From Puccinellia tenuiflora (lineage: Eukaryota > Streptophyta > Magnoliopsida > Poales > Poaceae): a DNA stretch of 64,000 bases. The position numbers and the translations under genes were made by a program. The notes beneath the pieces are model-generated. The model saw nothing but the letters and a program-made list of their open reading frames with translations. It made no database searches and was not told the DNA's origin. Location: the NCBI GenBank assembly GCA_012064385.1, contig QRDG01002503.1:62001-126000 (forward strand), written 5' to 3'. Shown here piece by piece: positions 33,251 through 43,023 of this stretch (the stretch's first letter is position 1; the number at the start of each line of letters is the position of its first letter).

Positions 33251-34530
33251 GGGCCAGACATTTCTCTCCCTTACATTCCACTCTTTGCCATGCGCGCTGG
33301 GAAGCAATTGTAGAAATTTTATATTTTGCCTAAAAAATTTAACTCCCTAGAAAAATCCGTAAGAAATAAAAAACAAGCATGAAAATACGAGAATCTGCTC
33401 AATTTTCAGCCAAATGAGAGCAAACTTCAAAGATTAAATGACATATGCAGTTATTGTCCATAAATTTATCAAATTTTAGCCGAAAATTTGAACTTTCAAG
33501 AAAATCTGAAAGTTATACAGAAAAACAATCCGGCAAGAAGACGGTTTTGAGGGAGAATTTTGGGGCATTGTGAGGCAGAAAACTACGAGGGCGGAAGACG
33601 AAAAGAATAATGGTTCATCATGTTTGTATTTCAGGCTCCGTTTGGCATCAAAGTATTTTTGAAGTATTCAAAGAATACTCTGATTTCTATAAATACTAAA
33701 GTATTAAATAACTTAAGGGGTTTGGATCCAATGAATATCATGGTTTAAAAACTGAAGTATTCTTCAAAACTGATGGTTATCTTTGCATAATACTCCTATG
33801 CAACAAATCCAGGATAGAATTAAACCTATTCTTTAGGGACATTTCTCGAAAATGCAAATGTAATAAAACGAAGAAAAAAAGAGTATAGAAATGCAGAAAA
33901 TAAATAGAATGTTCAGCCAGACGAACTCCAATCTCCTTTTAGAAGGAACTGGCCAATTAACTTCGAAAACAAAAGTGTCATCTTGAGAATGAAAAAGTTG
34001 ATCTATTGAAAACTTCAGTCACGACCTCTCTTTCTAAACTGAAGTATCCTAAGTATTTCTTAGTGTGACAATGAAATACTTTGGTTTCATGATACTCTAG
34101 TTTCAATGTTTATTTCATCACTGTCCATACTACCCCTCTGTCCAAATTTGGGCAGCACTTTTGGGTGATACCATACCATCTAATACGGCTGCCGAAAATT
34201 AATATTTTGTCTTAAAATTGAATTCCCTAGAAAAATCCAAGAATGTGTTCAATTTTCAGCCAAATTTTAGCAAACCTGAAAGAGTGAATGACATATGAAC
34301 GTTGCTGTCCAGAAATTCATCAAATTTTAGCCGCAAATTTGAACTGCCCAAAAAAATCTGAAAGTTATCTTGAGGGAGAATTTGGGGTGCACGGTGAGGA
34401 AGAAAGATAACGTGGCTGAAGAGGAAAAGGTCGGATCCGGTGACCAGCGAGAATGAAGACAACAAGTCACACGGGAGGAAGAAGAAGGTATGGTAGTGGC
34501 CGGGGGGCCATTCGTTCCATTGATTGATCA
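33251..34530. other. AT-rich intergenic stretch with a direct duplication
   Basis: No gene. About 33325-33590 and 34195-34410 are diverged direct copies (shared words CTCAATTTTCAGCCAAAT/TTCAATTTTCAGCCAAAT, CAAATTTTAGCCG, AAAATCTGAAAGTTAT). Between them, GGCTCCGTTTGGCAT (about 33636) and repeated GAAGTATTC/ATACTTTGG words suggest a decayed MITE, but no clear ends were found. Confidence 0.5.
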
Positions 34531-35550
34531 GAGCATCTCCAACATCCTTTCTAAATTTGTCCAGGATTTGTAAAAACTGCATTTTTAGCAATTAGGGAAA
34601 AAAACGAGCTCCAGCAGCCTTTGTATAAGTGGTCCCCCACCAATTTTTTTATAAAGCTTGCTATTCTTGCACCCTCACCTTGTATATTTGCAAAGCCTGG
34701 AGCCACTTGGTATATTCCAGAAAAAAAGAGAGGGAGAGGCCAACTAACACGAGTCGGAAACTTCCGCCCGCTCCGGCGACCTCACAGCCGCCGTCTCCAG
34801 CCGCCGCAGCAGCCATGGCGGCCATGGGCGAGCTCCCCACGCCGGCGCCGTCCCTCCTTCTCCACTTCCAGGTCAAATGGGAGCTCTGCCCCGCCCACCG
34901 TCCTTCGCCAACACCCATTCGAACTCCGCCCCATCGGCCACCGCCTCTCCCGCGCCGCCCCGCATGCGCGTCGTCCTCCTGCCACGCCGTCCTCCGCCCG
35001 CGCCACCCTGCGCCCGCACCCACGCCGTCCCCGCCTCCCGCCGGCCAAATCGAGCTCCGCCCTCCGCGGCCATGGAGACCACGCGCGAGGCCCCCGTCTC
35101 CGGCCGCCGCCTCCGTTCCCCTGCCGCGCGCCCGCTGCTCCGCTCCCCTACCGCGTGCAAGCCCCCTGTCTCCGCTCCCTGCCCTGCGCGCGCCCCGCCC
35201 GCACGCCCGCCACTCCGCCTCCCTTTCCGCCGCCCGCACCTCGGACCACGCCGCCGTCCCTCCCTCGGACCACGCCATCGTCCCGCCCCGCACGCCTCCC
35301 GTCCTGCAGCTCCCCGACGCCGAATCGAGCTCTGCCTCCGGCGCTGAATCGACCACACAAGTTTTGCGAATTATGTGGCTGACAAGAGGACCCCACACGT
35401 CACTGTGATACATACAAGATTTAGCAATCTAGTTATACAAAGGGTACAAAAGCAAAAAAAAATGGTTGGCTTTGTATACCCTCTCTATCCTCTTGCTATC
35501 ACCTCTTTTTACAAATCCATTTTGCAAAGGCCGTTGGAGAATGGAGATGT
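34531..35550. mobile_element. Candidate non-autonomous DNA transposon with GC-rich core
   Basis: GAGCATCTCCAAC near 34531 and the reverse complement-like GGAGAATGGAGATGTTC near 35534-35550 could be decayed terminal inverted repeats. AATTTGTAAAAA-type words sit inside both ends. The core (about 34750-35345) is very GC- and Pro-codon-rich and open in several frames on both strands, so ORFs there are not evidence of a gene. No target duplication was found. The end motif resembles the PIF/Harbinger-like element at 40323. Confidence 0.35.
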
Positions 35551-36098
35551 TCTTAGCCTTCGGAACGATTCGGAACGAACTCCACGCAGAAGCAAAACCC
35601 ATACACAGTGAACAGCACTGTTGTTGCTTATGGATGGCGAGGTGTGCTTGCTTTGATGGACCACCATGTCCAACCACCACGACAGCGGACAGCCATGGCT
35701 TTTCTCCCGCGAGGAGGAAATAAAAGGAAAATTTGCGTTAAGTCCAGAACGGCAGGCTGAAACCACGCCATGACATTTCTCGCAAATTAACAAGAGTCAG
35801 CTATGGCTCGAAATTGACCGGGTGTCCGTTCCTTCCTTCCAAGGAAACTGGAGCAGCCCCCAAGTCTGACCAACTGACGGCAAGCCGAGCAGCCCCGGAC
35901 GGCAAGCCGAGCAGCCCCGGATTGATGATGGATCCCAATCCCAATCGCCAAAGCCGCCGATTTTACTCCACGGCAGCACAAATCTTTTCTCAAGAATCCA
36001 CCACTTCATATTACTACTCCTACTAGTAGTAGTTGTTGTACTGGTTCACCACTGAAATCGTGTTGTCCACAGGCGCAGGCGGCGCGCCGCAAACCGCA
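35551..36098 (+). promoter_or_regulatory. Upstream region of the first PLAC8 gene
   Basis: About 550 bp between the candidate transposon and the ATG. It has a short direct repeat (CGGCAAGCCGAGCAGCCCCGGA twice, about 35878-35921). AAATAAAAG at about 35717 is TATA-like but far from the ATG. TTGTCCACAG at about 36064-36073 could be a 3' splice site of a leader intron. No firm promoter can be called. Confidence 0.4.
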
Positions 36099-37736
36099 AT
36101 GCCTCTTCCTCGTGACAGCAATGCCGACGCCGACGCGCGCGCCCCGCTGCTCGCCAGCTACCACGCCGAGCCCCTCCTCGACGAGCCTCGCCGGTCGGAC
36201 TGGCTCAATTTCTGGCGCGGCGGCCAGGCGACGACGTCGTTGGCAGGCGGGGTCGCTGCCGTGGATTGGGGAATCCTGCGCTCCACGTGCAGGGAATGGA
36301 TCAGGCACCCGATGAACGTCGCGCTGCTGCTGTGGCTCCTCTGCGTGGGCGCCTCCGGCGGGATGCTGGTGCTCCTCCTCCTCGGCCTCCTCGACGGCGC
36401 GTTCCCGGCGCCCGCGGCCAGGACCCACTGGGTGGAGGTCAACAATCAGGTGCTCAACGCGCTCTTCACGCTCATGAGCCTCTACCAGCACCCGGCCCTC
36501 CTCCACCACCTCTTCCTGCTCTGCCGCTGGCGCCTCCCCGGCGACGCCGCCGAGCTCCGCGCCGCGTACTGCGGCGGCGGCACGCCACGCCGGGGCGAGC
36601 GCGCCCACGTCGCCGTCGTCGTCGCGCTGCTCCACCTCACCGTCGCCTGCCAGTACGCGCTCTGCTGGCTCTACTGGTGCTTCACCGAGAGGTCCCGCCC
36701 CGAGGTGGCCGAGGACGTCTTCTTCGCGGTCGGCGTCGCCGCCCCCGTCGTCGCCGTTGCGTACACCATCTGCAGCCCGCTGGGAAGTGACCCCTCCGGC
36801 GGCGACCTCGACGGCGCCCAGTCGGTGACCGAACAACGCCCCGAAACGTTGGCGCACGATGTCGACGCCGTGGTGGTGGTGGAGCCGGAGTGGGCCGGGG
36901 GCATGTTCGACTGCGGCGGCGGCGAGGCGGCTGTGACGGGGTGCTGCCTCTCCCTCTCCTGCACCTTCTGCGTCTTCGGGTGGAACGCGGAGAGGCTCGG
37001 CTTCGGCAACGCGTGCGTGCACGCCACCACGTTCGCGCTCCTCTGCTTCGCGCCGCTGTGGGTCTTCGGCGTCACGGCGCTACGCGTCCACGACCCGGCC
37101 GTCTGCGACGTCGTCGGCGGCGCCGGCCTGCTGCTCTGCGCGGGCGGCCTGCTCTACGGCGGGTACTGGAGGATCCAGATGAGGAGAAAGTTCGGGCTCC
37201 CCGGGACCGCCGCGTGCTGCGGCTCCAAGTCGGCGACGGACTACGCGAGGTGGCTCTTCTGCTGGCCGTGCGCGCTGGCGCAGGAAGTGCGCACGGCGAG
37301 CCTCTACCACATCCACGGAGAGAGCTTCTTCCACCGGAAGGCTGCTGCCGTCGTCGACCACGAGCCGTTGTTGCCGCCGCGTGACCGTGCCAACCATGCC
37401 ATTGCGTCCAGCACAATGGCGATCGCGGCCTCAGATCATGATCACTTGGTGGTGGTTGTTCATGATGAGATGGTTCCACCACCGTTGGTTCAGGTTGTGG
37501 TGGTGGGCGACGATAGCACACGCGAGGAATGCAATGTCGTTCATGTTCAGAAGAGGATCAAATCGCCGGTCCCGACACCGGCCATCGACGTGGAAGAAGA
37601 GGAGGATAGATCACCTTTGTTGGACCAGAGATTGTCTGGTGGAAGGTGGAGGGTGGAGAAGGTGAAGAGGATGATCCATGTGGTCACCATGGTGTCTTTG
37701 CTTCTCCTTTTATACACAAGGGGATTTATTCGTTAG
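36099..37736 (+). CDS. PLAC8 / DUF2985 family membrane protein, first of tandem pair
   Basis: 545 residues, single exon, TAG stop. The first in-frame ATG is at 36099 (open codons upstream lack an ATG). Residues about 65-160 match the DUF2985-type part (REWIRHPMNVALLLWLL, NNQVLNALFTLMSLYQHPALLHH). Residues about 265-405 are a PLAC8 Cys-rich domain: PEWAGGMFDC, CCLSLSCTFCVFGWNAERLG, and WLFCWPCALAQEVRT. Several hydrophobic segments (about 75-98, 168-190, 205-225, 305-330, 338-355) and a C-terminal one (about 525-540) indicate an integral membrane protein. Known members (fruit-weight/Cd-resistance relatives) act in cell-size control or metal transport, but the role of this long DUF2985 type is not established. 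A paralogue follows at 38814. No breaks seen. Confidence 0.9.
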   Translation: MPLPRDSNADADARAPLLASYHAEPLLDEPRRSDWLNFWRGGQATTSLAGGVAAVDWGILRSTCREWIRHPMNVALLLWLLCVGASGGMLVLLLLGLLDGAFPAPAARTHWVEVNNQVLNALFTLMSLYQHPALLHHLFLLCRWRLPGDAAELRAAYCGGGTPRRGERAHVAVVVALLHLTVACQYALCWLYWCFTERSRPEVAEDVFFAVGVAAPVVAVAYTICSPLGSDPSGGDLDGAQSVTEQRPETLAHDVDAVVVVEPEWAGGMFDCGGGEAAVTGCCLSLSCTFCVFGWNAERLGFGNACVHATTFALLCFAPLWVFGVTALRVHDPAVCDVVGGAGLLLCAGGLLYGGYWRIQMRRKFGLPGTAACCGSKSATDYARWLFCWPCALAQEVRTASLYHIHGESFFHRKAAAVVDHEPLLPPRDRANHAIASSTMAIAASDHDHLVVVVHDEMVPPPLVQVVVVGDDSTREECNVVHVQKRIKSPVPTPAIDVEEEEDRSPLLDQRLSGGRWRVEKVKRMIHVVTMVSLLLLLYTRGFIR

Positions 37737-38769
37737 AGATGCATTGGAATTTGCATTGATTTTGTAAACAATAGTAGGATAGAGATTTATAGATGTACAG
37801 ATCAACAAGATTCAGAAGAACTGTAAATAATTCTGTAATTTGCGGCGGCCATCGCAGTTTGAAAAGCAGCAGTAACTAAGATTCAGTTTATGCAGTGTAT
37901 CCTGTGTTTTAGTAGAAACTGATTCTGCTTTGGTTCCATGGTCGCAAGTATATGGATGGATTGTCTTCTGACTCAACATGAAGGGCCAAATCTGCCATTA
38001 GTTCGTATGATGCCCTCTGAATACGAGTAGCACTGTTCAAGTGACAAGTCTGAACTTGCAATGATACTTGATAGGCTTGTACCTCTTTTGGTTAATCTTG
38101 TAACCACATACTCCTTCTAATGAATACCGCAGCTCTCGTGTGAAGTTTAAAAAAAAATCAGCATGAAAAATTGGAAATGAATGAAGTAGGAGTTCCTTTT
38201 TCGCCAATCTGCAGGGTCGTACAGACATATCAAGATGGGGTTTTCAGTTCTCATACAGAAATATCAATACATGATGATGCAGCTTAGCCCTCATATGCTG
38301 CCAGAAACCTTCTGAATTCGTTTTCTCTAGACCAAAGCTTTAGCTCTTAACCCAGGTCGCCACTTGTGGGCTTGTGGCTCCTGGAACAGTACGATCCTGT
38401 AATCATTCCTGTAAACATTTTGGCCAATCAATAAAAAACTAGGCAGGTTGTTCTACAAACAAAAAAAAAAGTCCAAACAGATCACATTGATTGAACTCCA
38501 CATATTCAGATGATTTTGAGAGAAAAGCAGGAATAACTTGCAAGTCATGTGTGGCGTGCTGGAAGCTAGATGTATTTCTTGTCACACCAAAACTGAACTC
38601 CAACTGTATCTGTGTGTGCTCGGTCCAGTCTGACGAAGTGTATATTTGTGAGTTCTCTGAACCCATTGATCCGGTCTCTTGTGGAGTCCAGTAAACAAGA
38701 ACCACGAATTCATTCAGCCGTCATCTGCGTACCAGATTTGACAAAACTCACCTCTCATATGTATTGATG
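37737..38769 (+). other. Intergenic region between the PLAC8 genes
   Basis: About 1 kb. AATAA-type signals at 37825 (GTAAATAATTC) are candidates for polyadenylation of the first gene. Poly(A) runs at 38149 and 38461 hint at old small insertions. No further gene seen. Confidence 0.5.
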
Positions 38770-38778
38770 TATATAAAA
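38770..38778 (+). promoter_or_regulatory. TATA box of the second PLAC8 gene
   Basis: TATATAAAA lies 36 bp before the ATG at 38814, in AT-rich sequence that changes to GC-rich coding sequence. It predicts a very short 5' leader. Confidence 0.6.
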
Positions 38779-38813
38779 CATCGACACGCCCGACGCAACG
38801 TAACTGAGCAGCC

Positions 38814-40313
38814 ATGGAGTCCCAGGAGAGATCACCCAAGGCAATCCATGGCGACAATGATGCCGGCAGTATCACTGAGCTGCAGAACCGCCGACACGGC
38901 GAGGGTAAGAAGAGGACGAAGAAGAAGGAGAGACTGCTCGACTTCCTCAGGGCCACTCCCCCCAAGGGGGGCGCCTTCTTCGCCCGCGTCGCCAGCCTCC
39001 GCACGCGCGCCGTCACCATGCACGCAGCGGTATACGGGAACTTCCTCCGCGCGCCGGCGTTCGCGCGCGCCGTGGACTGGCACGGCGTGCGCGCCAGGGG
39101 TGTGGCGTGGGCGAGGCACCCGATGAACGCGGGTCTGCTCGTGTGGCTCGGCTTCGTCGCCGCCGGGGTGGCCTTCGTGTTCCTGCTCATGGTCGGGGCG
39201 CTCGACTCCGCCGTGCCGGACGCGTCTCGGCGGCGGCGGTGGACGGAGGTGGCGAACCAGATGCTTAACGCGCTCTTCACCGTCATGTGCGTCTACCAGC
39301 ACCCGCAGCTCTTCCACCACCTCGCGCTTCTCATCCGGAGGCGGCGCGCCCCCACCGACGACGTCTCCGAGCTCCGGGCCGTGTACTGCAAGACCTGCCC
39401 CGCAGGCGGCGTCAGCCGCGAGCGCCTCCACGTGGCGGTCGTCGTGCTCCTCCTCCACGGCACCTGCTTCGCGCAGTACGCTTACTGCGCGCTCTTCTGG
39501 CTGTTTAGCAGCGACGCGCGCCCTGCGTGGGCCGTCAACCTCTGCATGGGGCTCGGCCTCGGCGCCCCCGTCGTCGCCGGCCTGTACATGGTCTACGGCC
39601 CGCTCGGCCAGAAGATCGCGCTCCCGGCGGCGGCATCCACCGACGAGGAGGCGCAGGAGGACGAAGCGTCCGCGGCGAAAGCCAGCCGTACAGGCAGCGG
39701 CAGGGTGGTGGTGAGCAGGCCGGAGTGGGCGGGCGGGCTGTTCGACCTCGCCGACGACCCCACGGTGGCGGCGCTGTCGCTGTCGTGCACCTTCTGCGTG
39801 TTCGGGTGGAACATGGAGCGCCTGGGCCTGGGCAACATGTACGTGCACGCCTTCACCTTCGCGCTCCTCTGCGCCGCGCCGCTGCTTGTGTTCGCGGTCG
39901 CCGCGCTCACCATCCGCGACGCCGCACTAGGGTACCTCGTCGGTGCCGCGGGCGCGCTGCTCTCCGTGTTCGGCCTGACGTACGGGGGGTTCTGGCGCGC
40001 GCGGATGAGGAACAGGTTCGGGCTGCCGGCCGATGACCGGTCCTGCGCACCCGTGTGCGGCGGGACAGCGGCGGACTACGCCAAGTGGCTCATGTGCGCG
40101 CCGTGCGCGCTGGCGCAGGAGGTGAGGACTGGCAACTTCTACGACCTGGAGGGCGACGGTTTGTATGTGAGGGAAGAAGGCAACGAGGGGGGAGAAGGGA
40201 AACCGGCAATAGCGCCTCTTGAGAGGGAAGGTTGCCTCGCGGCATTGATTCTGGCTGAGAAGACCGCCGAGCGTGTCTATGCACCACCTGTGCCCGTGAG
40301 GGTGAACAGATAG
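38814..40313 (+). CDS. PLAC8 / DUF2985 family membrane protein, second of tandem pair
   Basis: 499 residues, single exon, ATG in good context (GCAGCCATGG). It lines up with the 36099 gene throughout the core: ARHPMNAGLLVWLGF, NQMLNALFTVMCVYQHPQLFHH, SRPEWAGGLFDL, LSLSCTFCVFGWNMERLGLGN (broken here by one residue choice), and MCAPCALAQEVRTGNFYDLEG. The PLAC8 domain is about residues 303-442. It differs by a basic, lysine-rich N-terminus (residues 31-40) in place of the acidic one, and lacks the long C-terminal extension and terminal hydrophobic segment. Multiple hydrophobic segments predict a membrane protein. Same strand and close spacing (1.08 kb) indicate local gene duplication. Intact; function unknown. 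Confidence 0.91.
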   Translation: MESQERSPKAIHGDNDAGSITELQNRRHGEGKKRTKKKERLLDFLRATPPKGGAFFARVASLRTRAVTMHAAVYGNFLRAPAFARAVDWHGVRARGVAWARHPMNAGLLVWLGFVAAGVAFVFLLMVGALDSAVPDASRRRRWTEVANQMLNALFTVMCVYQHPQLFHHLALLIRRRRAPTDDVSELRAVYCKTCPAGGVSRERLHVAVVVLLLHGTCFAQYAYCALFWLFSSDARPAWAVNLCMGLGLGAPVVAGLYMVYGPLGQKIALPAAASTDEEAQEDEASAAKASRTGSGRVVVSRPEWAGGLFDLADDPTVAALSLSCTFCVFGWNMERLGLGNMYVHAFTFALLCAAPLLVFAVAALTIRDAALGYLVGAAGALLSVFGLTYGGFWRARMRNRFGLPADDRSCAPVCGGTAADYAKWLMCAPCALAQEVRTGNFYDLEGDGLYVREEGNEGGEGKPAIAPLEREGCLAALILAEKTAERVYAPPVPVRVNR

Positions 40314-40319
40314 AGGATT

Positions 40320-40322
40320 TAA
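40320..40322. repeat. Target duplication TAA, left copy
   Basis: TAA before CAGCATCTCCACTC, repeated at 42877-42879 after GAGTGGAGATGCTC. A 3-bp TAA/TTA duplication is the mark of PIF/Harbinger insertion. It lies 7 bp after the second PLAC8 stop codon. Confidence 0.75.
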
Positions 40323-42876
40323 CAGCATCTCCACTCCGTCCTCATATCTGGTTTGGATTGACGCCGGAACTAGCGCTATGGCGCGTCCGGGCGAGACGGC
40401 GCCTATGGGGGCGGCCTCTCCCACTCGCACCTCCTAAAAGCTCACCCCCGTACCATATTTTTCTTCGCAATTTCACATTGTGTAAATGAAAATAACATAA
40501 ACTAGGTCACAAATTCAAAATCTAGGCCACACAAATTCAAAATATAGGCCATCACAAAACGGAGGCGCAACGCGCATGGAAGACAAATCAGGCGGCGTCG
40601 TTGGTGGCACCGAGCAAGCCCACACCGGGGGTGGCGCCGACGAACTCGTCGCCGAGGGAGTCGTCGTCGTTGGCCTTGCCATTGGGTGTCGTAGTGAGTG
40701 TCGCCGTAGGCGCCGAGTATGCCGTGGCCGTGGGTGTCGAGAATGCCGTGGCTGAGGGTGGTGCAAGCCCCATTTCTTGGAAGATCGCCGCACGAATCAG
40801 GTCACACGCCGCCCTCGCTTGCGGTTCCAGTGTCGAGACGTCGGCGGTGAGGACCATGAAATCCTCCCTCCTTTTCTTCACGACGACCTTGGAATTCTCG
40901 AGCTCCAACTTATTGTCGGTCTTCTCCATCAATGTCGCTCACCTCGCATCATTGGCGGCAAGCCTCTCGTTGGAGTTCTTGCAGACATCGGAGATGACCT
41001 TGTCAATGGATGTGTGCGCCCTCTCCAAGTTGGCCGCCGCCACAACAGTCGCCTTCACCTTTTTGTTCCCCATGGGCCGTCCCTCCGAGGCATTGACATC
41101 ACCAATGTCGCCCGGGACGCCCTTCTTGAGCGAATTGCAAAGCTTCCTCCATTTCTCACGATTTTGGAGCTTCCAGAAGCAATGCATCGAGCCAAAATCT
41201 TTGTCCTTGTTGAGATCTCTGTATAAGGTTAGGGCGTCGATGAACTAGCAAAACGATGTGCATCAATACCTAATCGGCGAACAAAAGTGAACAAAGTTGA
41301 CACAAACTTACTTGATCCAAGGACGACTTGCCACTCTCGGGCGTCGCGAGGATATGTCCATGAAATTTATTTATGATTCTTTAAATGACTTGCCACCTAT
41401 GTGATAACGCATTTTGATTGCGGTCCATATGAACTTTGGAATAGTCCTTGGAGAACTTGGGCTCATCACACTCGGTCTTGATCCTCTTTCAATATGAGTC
41501 GCTTGTTTGATTGGCACCGATGATTGGATCCAAGCTCACGGCCTTCCAAGATTCCACCAAACATTCGCCCTCCTTGCCCTTCCAACAAATGCCTCCGGTC
41601 CCAACCTTCTTCTTCTTGCCGGTTGCCGGATCAATTAATGGTCACGTCGGCCACGACCTCATCGGTTGCCGGATCAATGGTCACGCCGGCCACGACCTCG
41701 GCGGTTGCCGGATCAATGCTCACGTCGGCCACATCCTCCACTTCTTCATCGTCGACCCCGTCCTCTTCTTCGTCGTCAACCTCAATGACCGGGTGGCCAT
41801 CATTGATCATGTCGTTCATGGCATCGTCGTGCACCTATACACACAAAACACGTTGATCATCCAATGTGCACTACGTTGGGGGATCGTCAATGATAGAGCA
41901 CATGCAAAAGACGCCGACCATACCTGGCTACTGTTGAAGACGCCGGACGTTGTTTCGTCGAACAGGTTGCTAGCGCCCGCACTGAAGGACAGAAAACAGC
42001 CGACTTGGTAATCCGGCCACACCGGGGGCGATGGCGCCCCAGCGTATGCCCGGTGAACCCTCGTATGCCTCGTTGAGATCGGCGCCCTGGGAAAACATGG
42101 TGTTCGGGTCGAAGCGGTCGTAGCCGCTGTGCTCCCTAGCCTCGACGAACTTGGGAGAGATCCTTGGGCTCGAGGAAAACCTAGACTAGGACCGAGGCCT
42201 GGCGCATGCGGAGTTTTGGAGGTACGGCGAGTTTCTCGGCGAAGAGCTCCTCGACAGAATGACAGCGCTACTCTCTTGGCTCCCACCCTGGGCTGGAAAG
42301 ACGAAGCCTTCGGACATGTACGCAAGGTTCTCCGCTGCCAGCTGCGCAATCTCATTCTTGCATCATGCGGAGTGTTCCACCGTGCCCAGCTTGTGCTGGA
42401 GGCAATCACATTGCCAGTCCTCCTCCAACATCCCTATCGGCTTTGGCAGGGGAGGGCGCGTATTATTGCGACACTTGATGCCGAACGTGGTACCCATTGC
42501 CGCCTTCACCTTTGTCTTCCCTTCTCTTTCGGTGGTTTTGGCACACGCGGCGGAGCCATGGCAACGAGGCTGCATTGTGGCGACAAGGGCGGGTGCAGCG
42601 GATTTGGCGGGAGGGAAAAAATAAAAATGGCGAGGGCAGCGGATTTGGCGCAGTTTTACTTTGTAAATGACAGGGGGCCCGTGCGTGCGCACCGTTTCGT
42701 CTCACACTACTGATGCACTCCCCAAGGCGCGGGGATGGGCTTGTAGCCCCGGACAAAATAACGGGCCGCCCCGGACGAAATCGGCCTATGGGACGCGCGA
42801 GTGGGCACCGTTTTTCGCCCGGCGCACCCCATAAAGGCTATGATGGGGGATTTTGGGGCGACGAGTGGAGATGCTC
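40323..42876. mobile_element. PIF/Harbinger-like element carrying only a Myb/NAM-associated ORF
   Basis: 2554 bp. Terminal inverted repeats are CAGCATCTCCACTCCGTC (left) and, read inward from the right, GAGCATCTCCACTCGTC; the flanking duplication is TAA. The only recognisable gene (minus strand) resembles the second, DNA-binding ORF of these elements. No DDE transposase was seen, so movement would need an enzyme in trans. A three-unit tandem repeat (39-42 bp, GGTTGCCGGATCAATGGTCA...) lies at 41621-41735. Its insertion directly behind the PLAC8 stop codon would replace that gene's native 3' end. Confidence 0.75.
40588..42010 (-). pseudogene. Harbinger-type ORF1 (SANT/trihelix with NAM-associated C-terminal region), broken
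   Basis: Minus-strand exon remnants. The upstream part (about 42010-41630) has an acidic repeat region (DPATAEVV, DPATDEVV). A middle exon (about 41500-41313) resembles a SANT/trihelix domain (CDEPKFSKDYSKVHMDRN, SHRWQVI) with an in-frame TAA where a Gln codon is expected; it ends SSLDQ before a GTAAGT donor. The last exon (about 41245-40588) has GRPMGNKKVKA and the coiled part typical of the plant NAM-associated domain, with TGA at 40939-40941 replacing a probable Trp codon (TGG). The intact protein would bind DNA and help recruit the transposase. Similar host proteins exist, but the terminal repeats and target duplication place it in the element. Confidence 0.65.
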
Positions 42877-42879
42877 TAA
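42877..42879. repeat. Target duplication TAA, right copy
   Basis: Pairs with 40320-40322. Confidence 0.75.
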
Positions 42880-43015
42880 GAAAGAGCCAATCTGAATGTC
42901 TCACTGAGAGGACTTAGTTCTAAATCAAACTAAGTATTTGATCATATTATATGATGAATAAGATGTCAAACAACAACAAAGTCTTTTAGTCCCAAACAAG
43001 TTGGGGTAGGCTAGA

Positions 43016-43023
43016 GTTGAAAC
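43016..43023. repeat. hAT target duplication GTTGAAAC, left copy
   Basis: 8-bp duplication, repeated at 57627-57634. Joining across it restores continuous LINE sequence. Confidence 0.92.

Noticed and set aside
34621..35413. Overlapping ORFs of about 250 codons on both strands
   Set aside because: Open in nearly all frames because of extreme GC content; Pro/Arg-rich on one strand, Gly/Arg-rich on the other, no family match.
36033..36098. Upstream extension of the first PLAC8 gene by 22 codons
   Set aside because: The first codon of the extension is TTG, not ATG; the first in-frame ATG is at 36099.
36006..37022. Minus-strand ORF of 338 codons opposite the first PLAC8 gene, and the similar one at 38832-39848
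   Set aside because: Both are antisense shadows of homologous GC-rich genes; their resemblance comes from the sense-strand paralogy.
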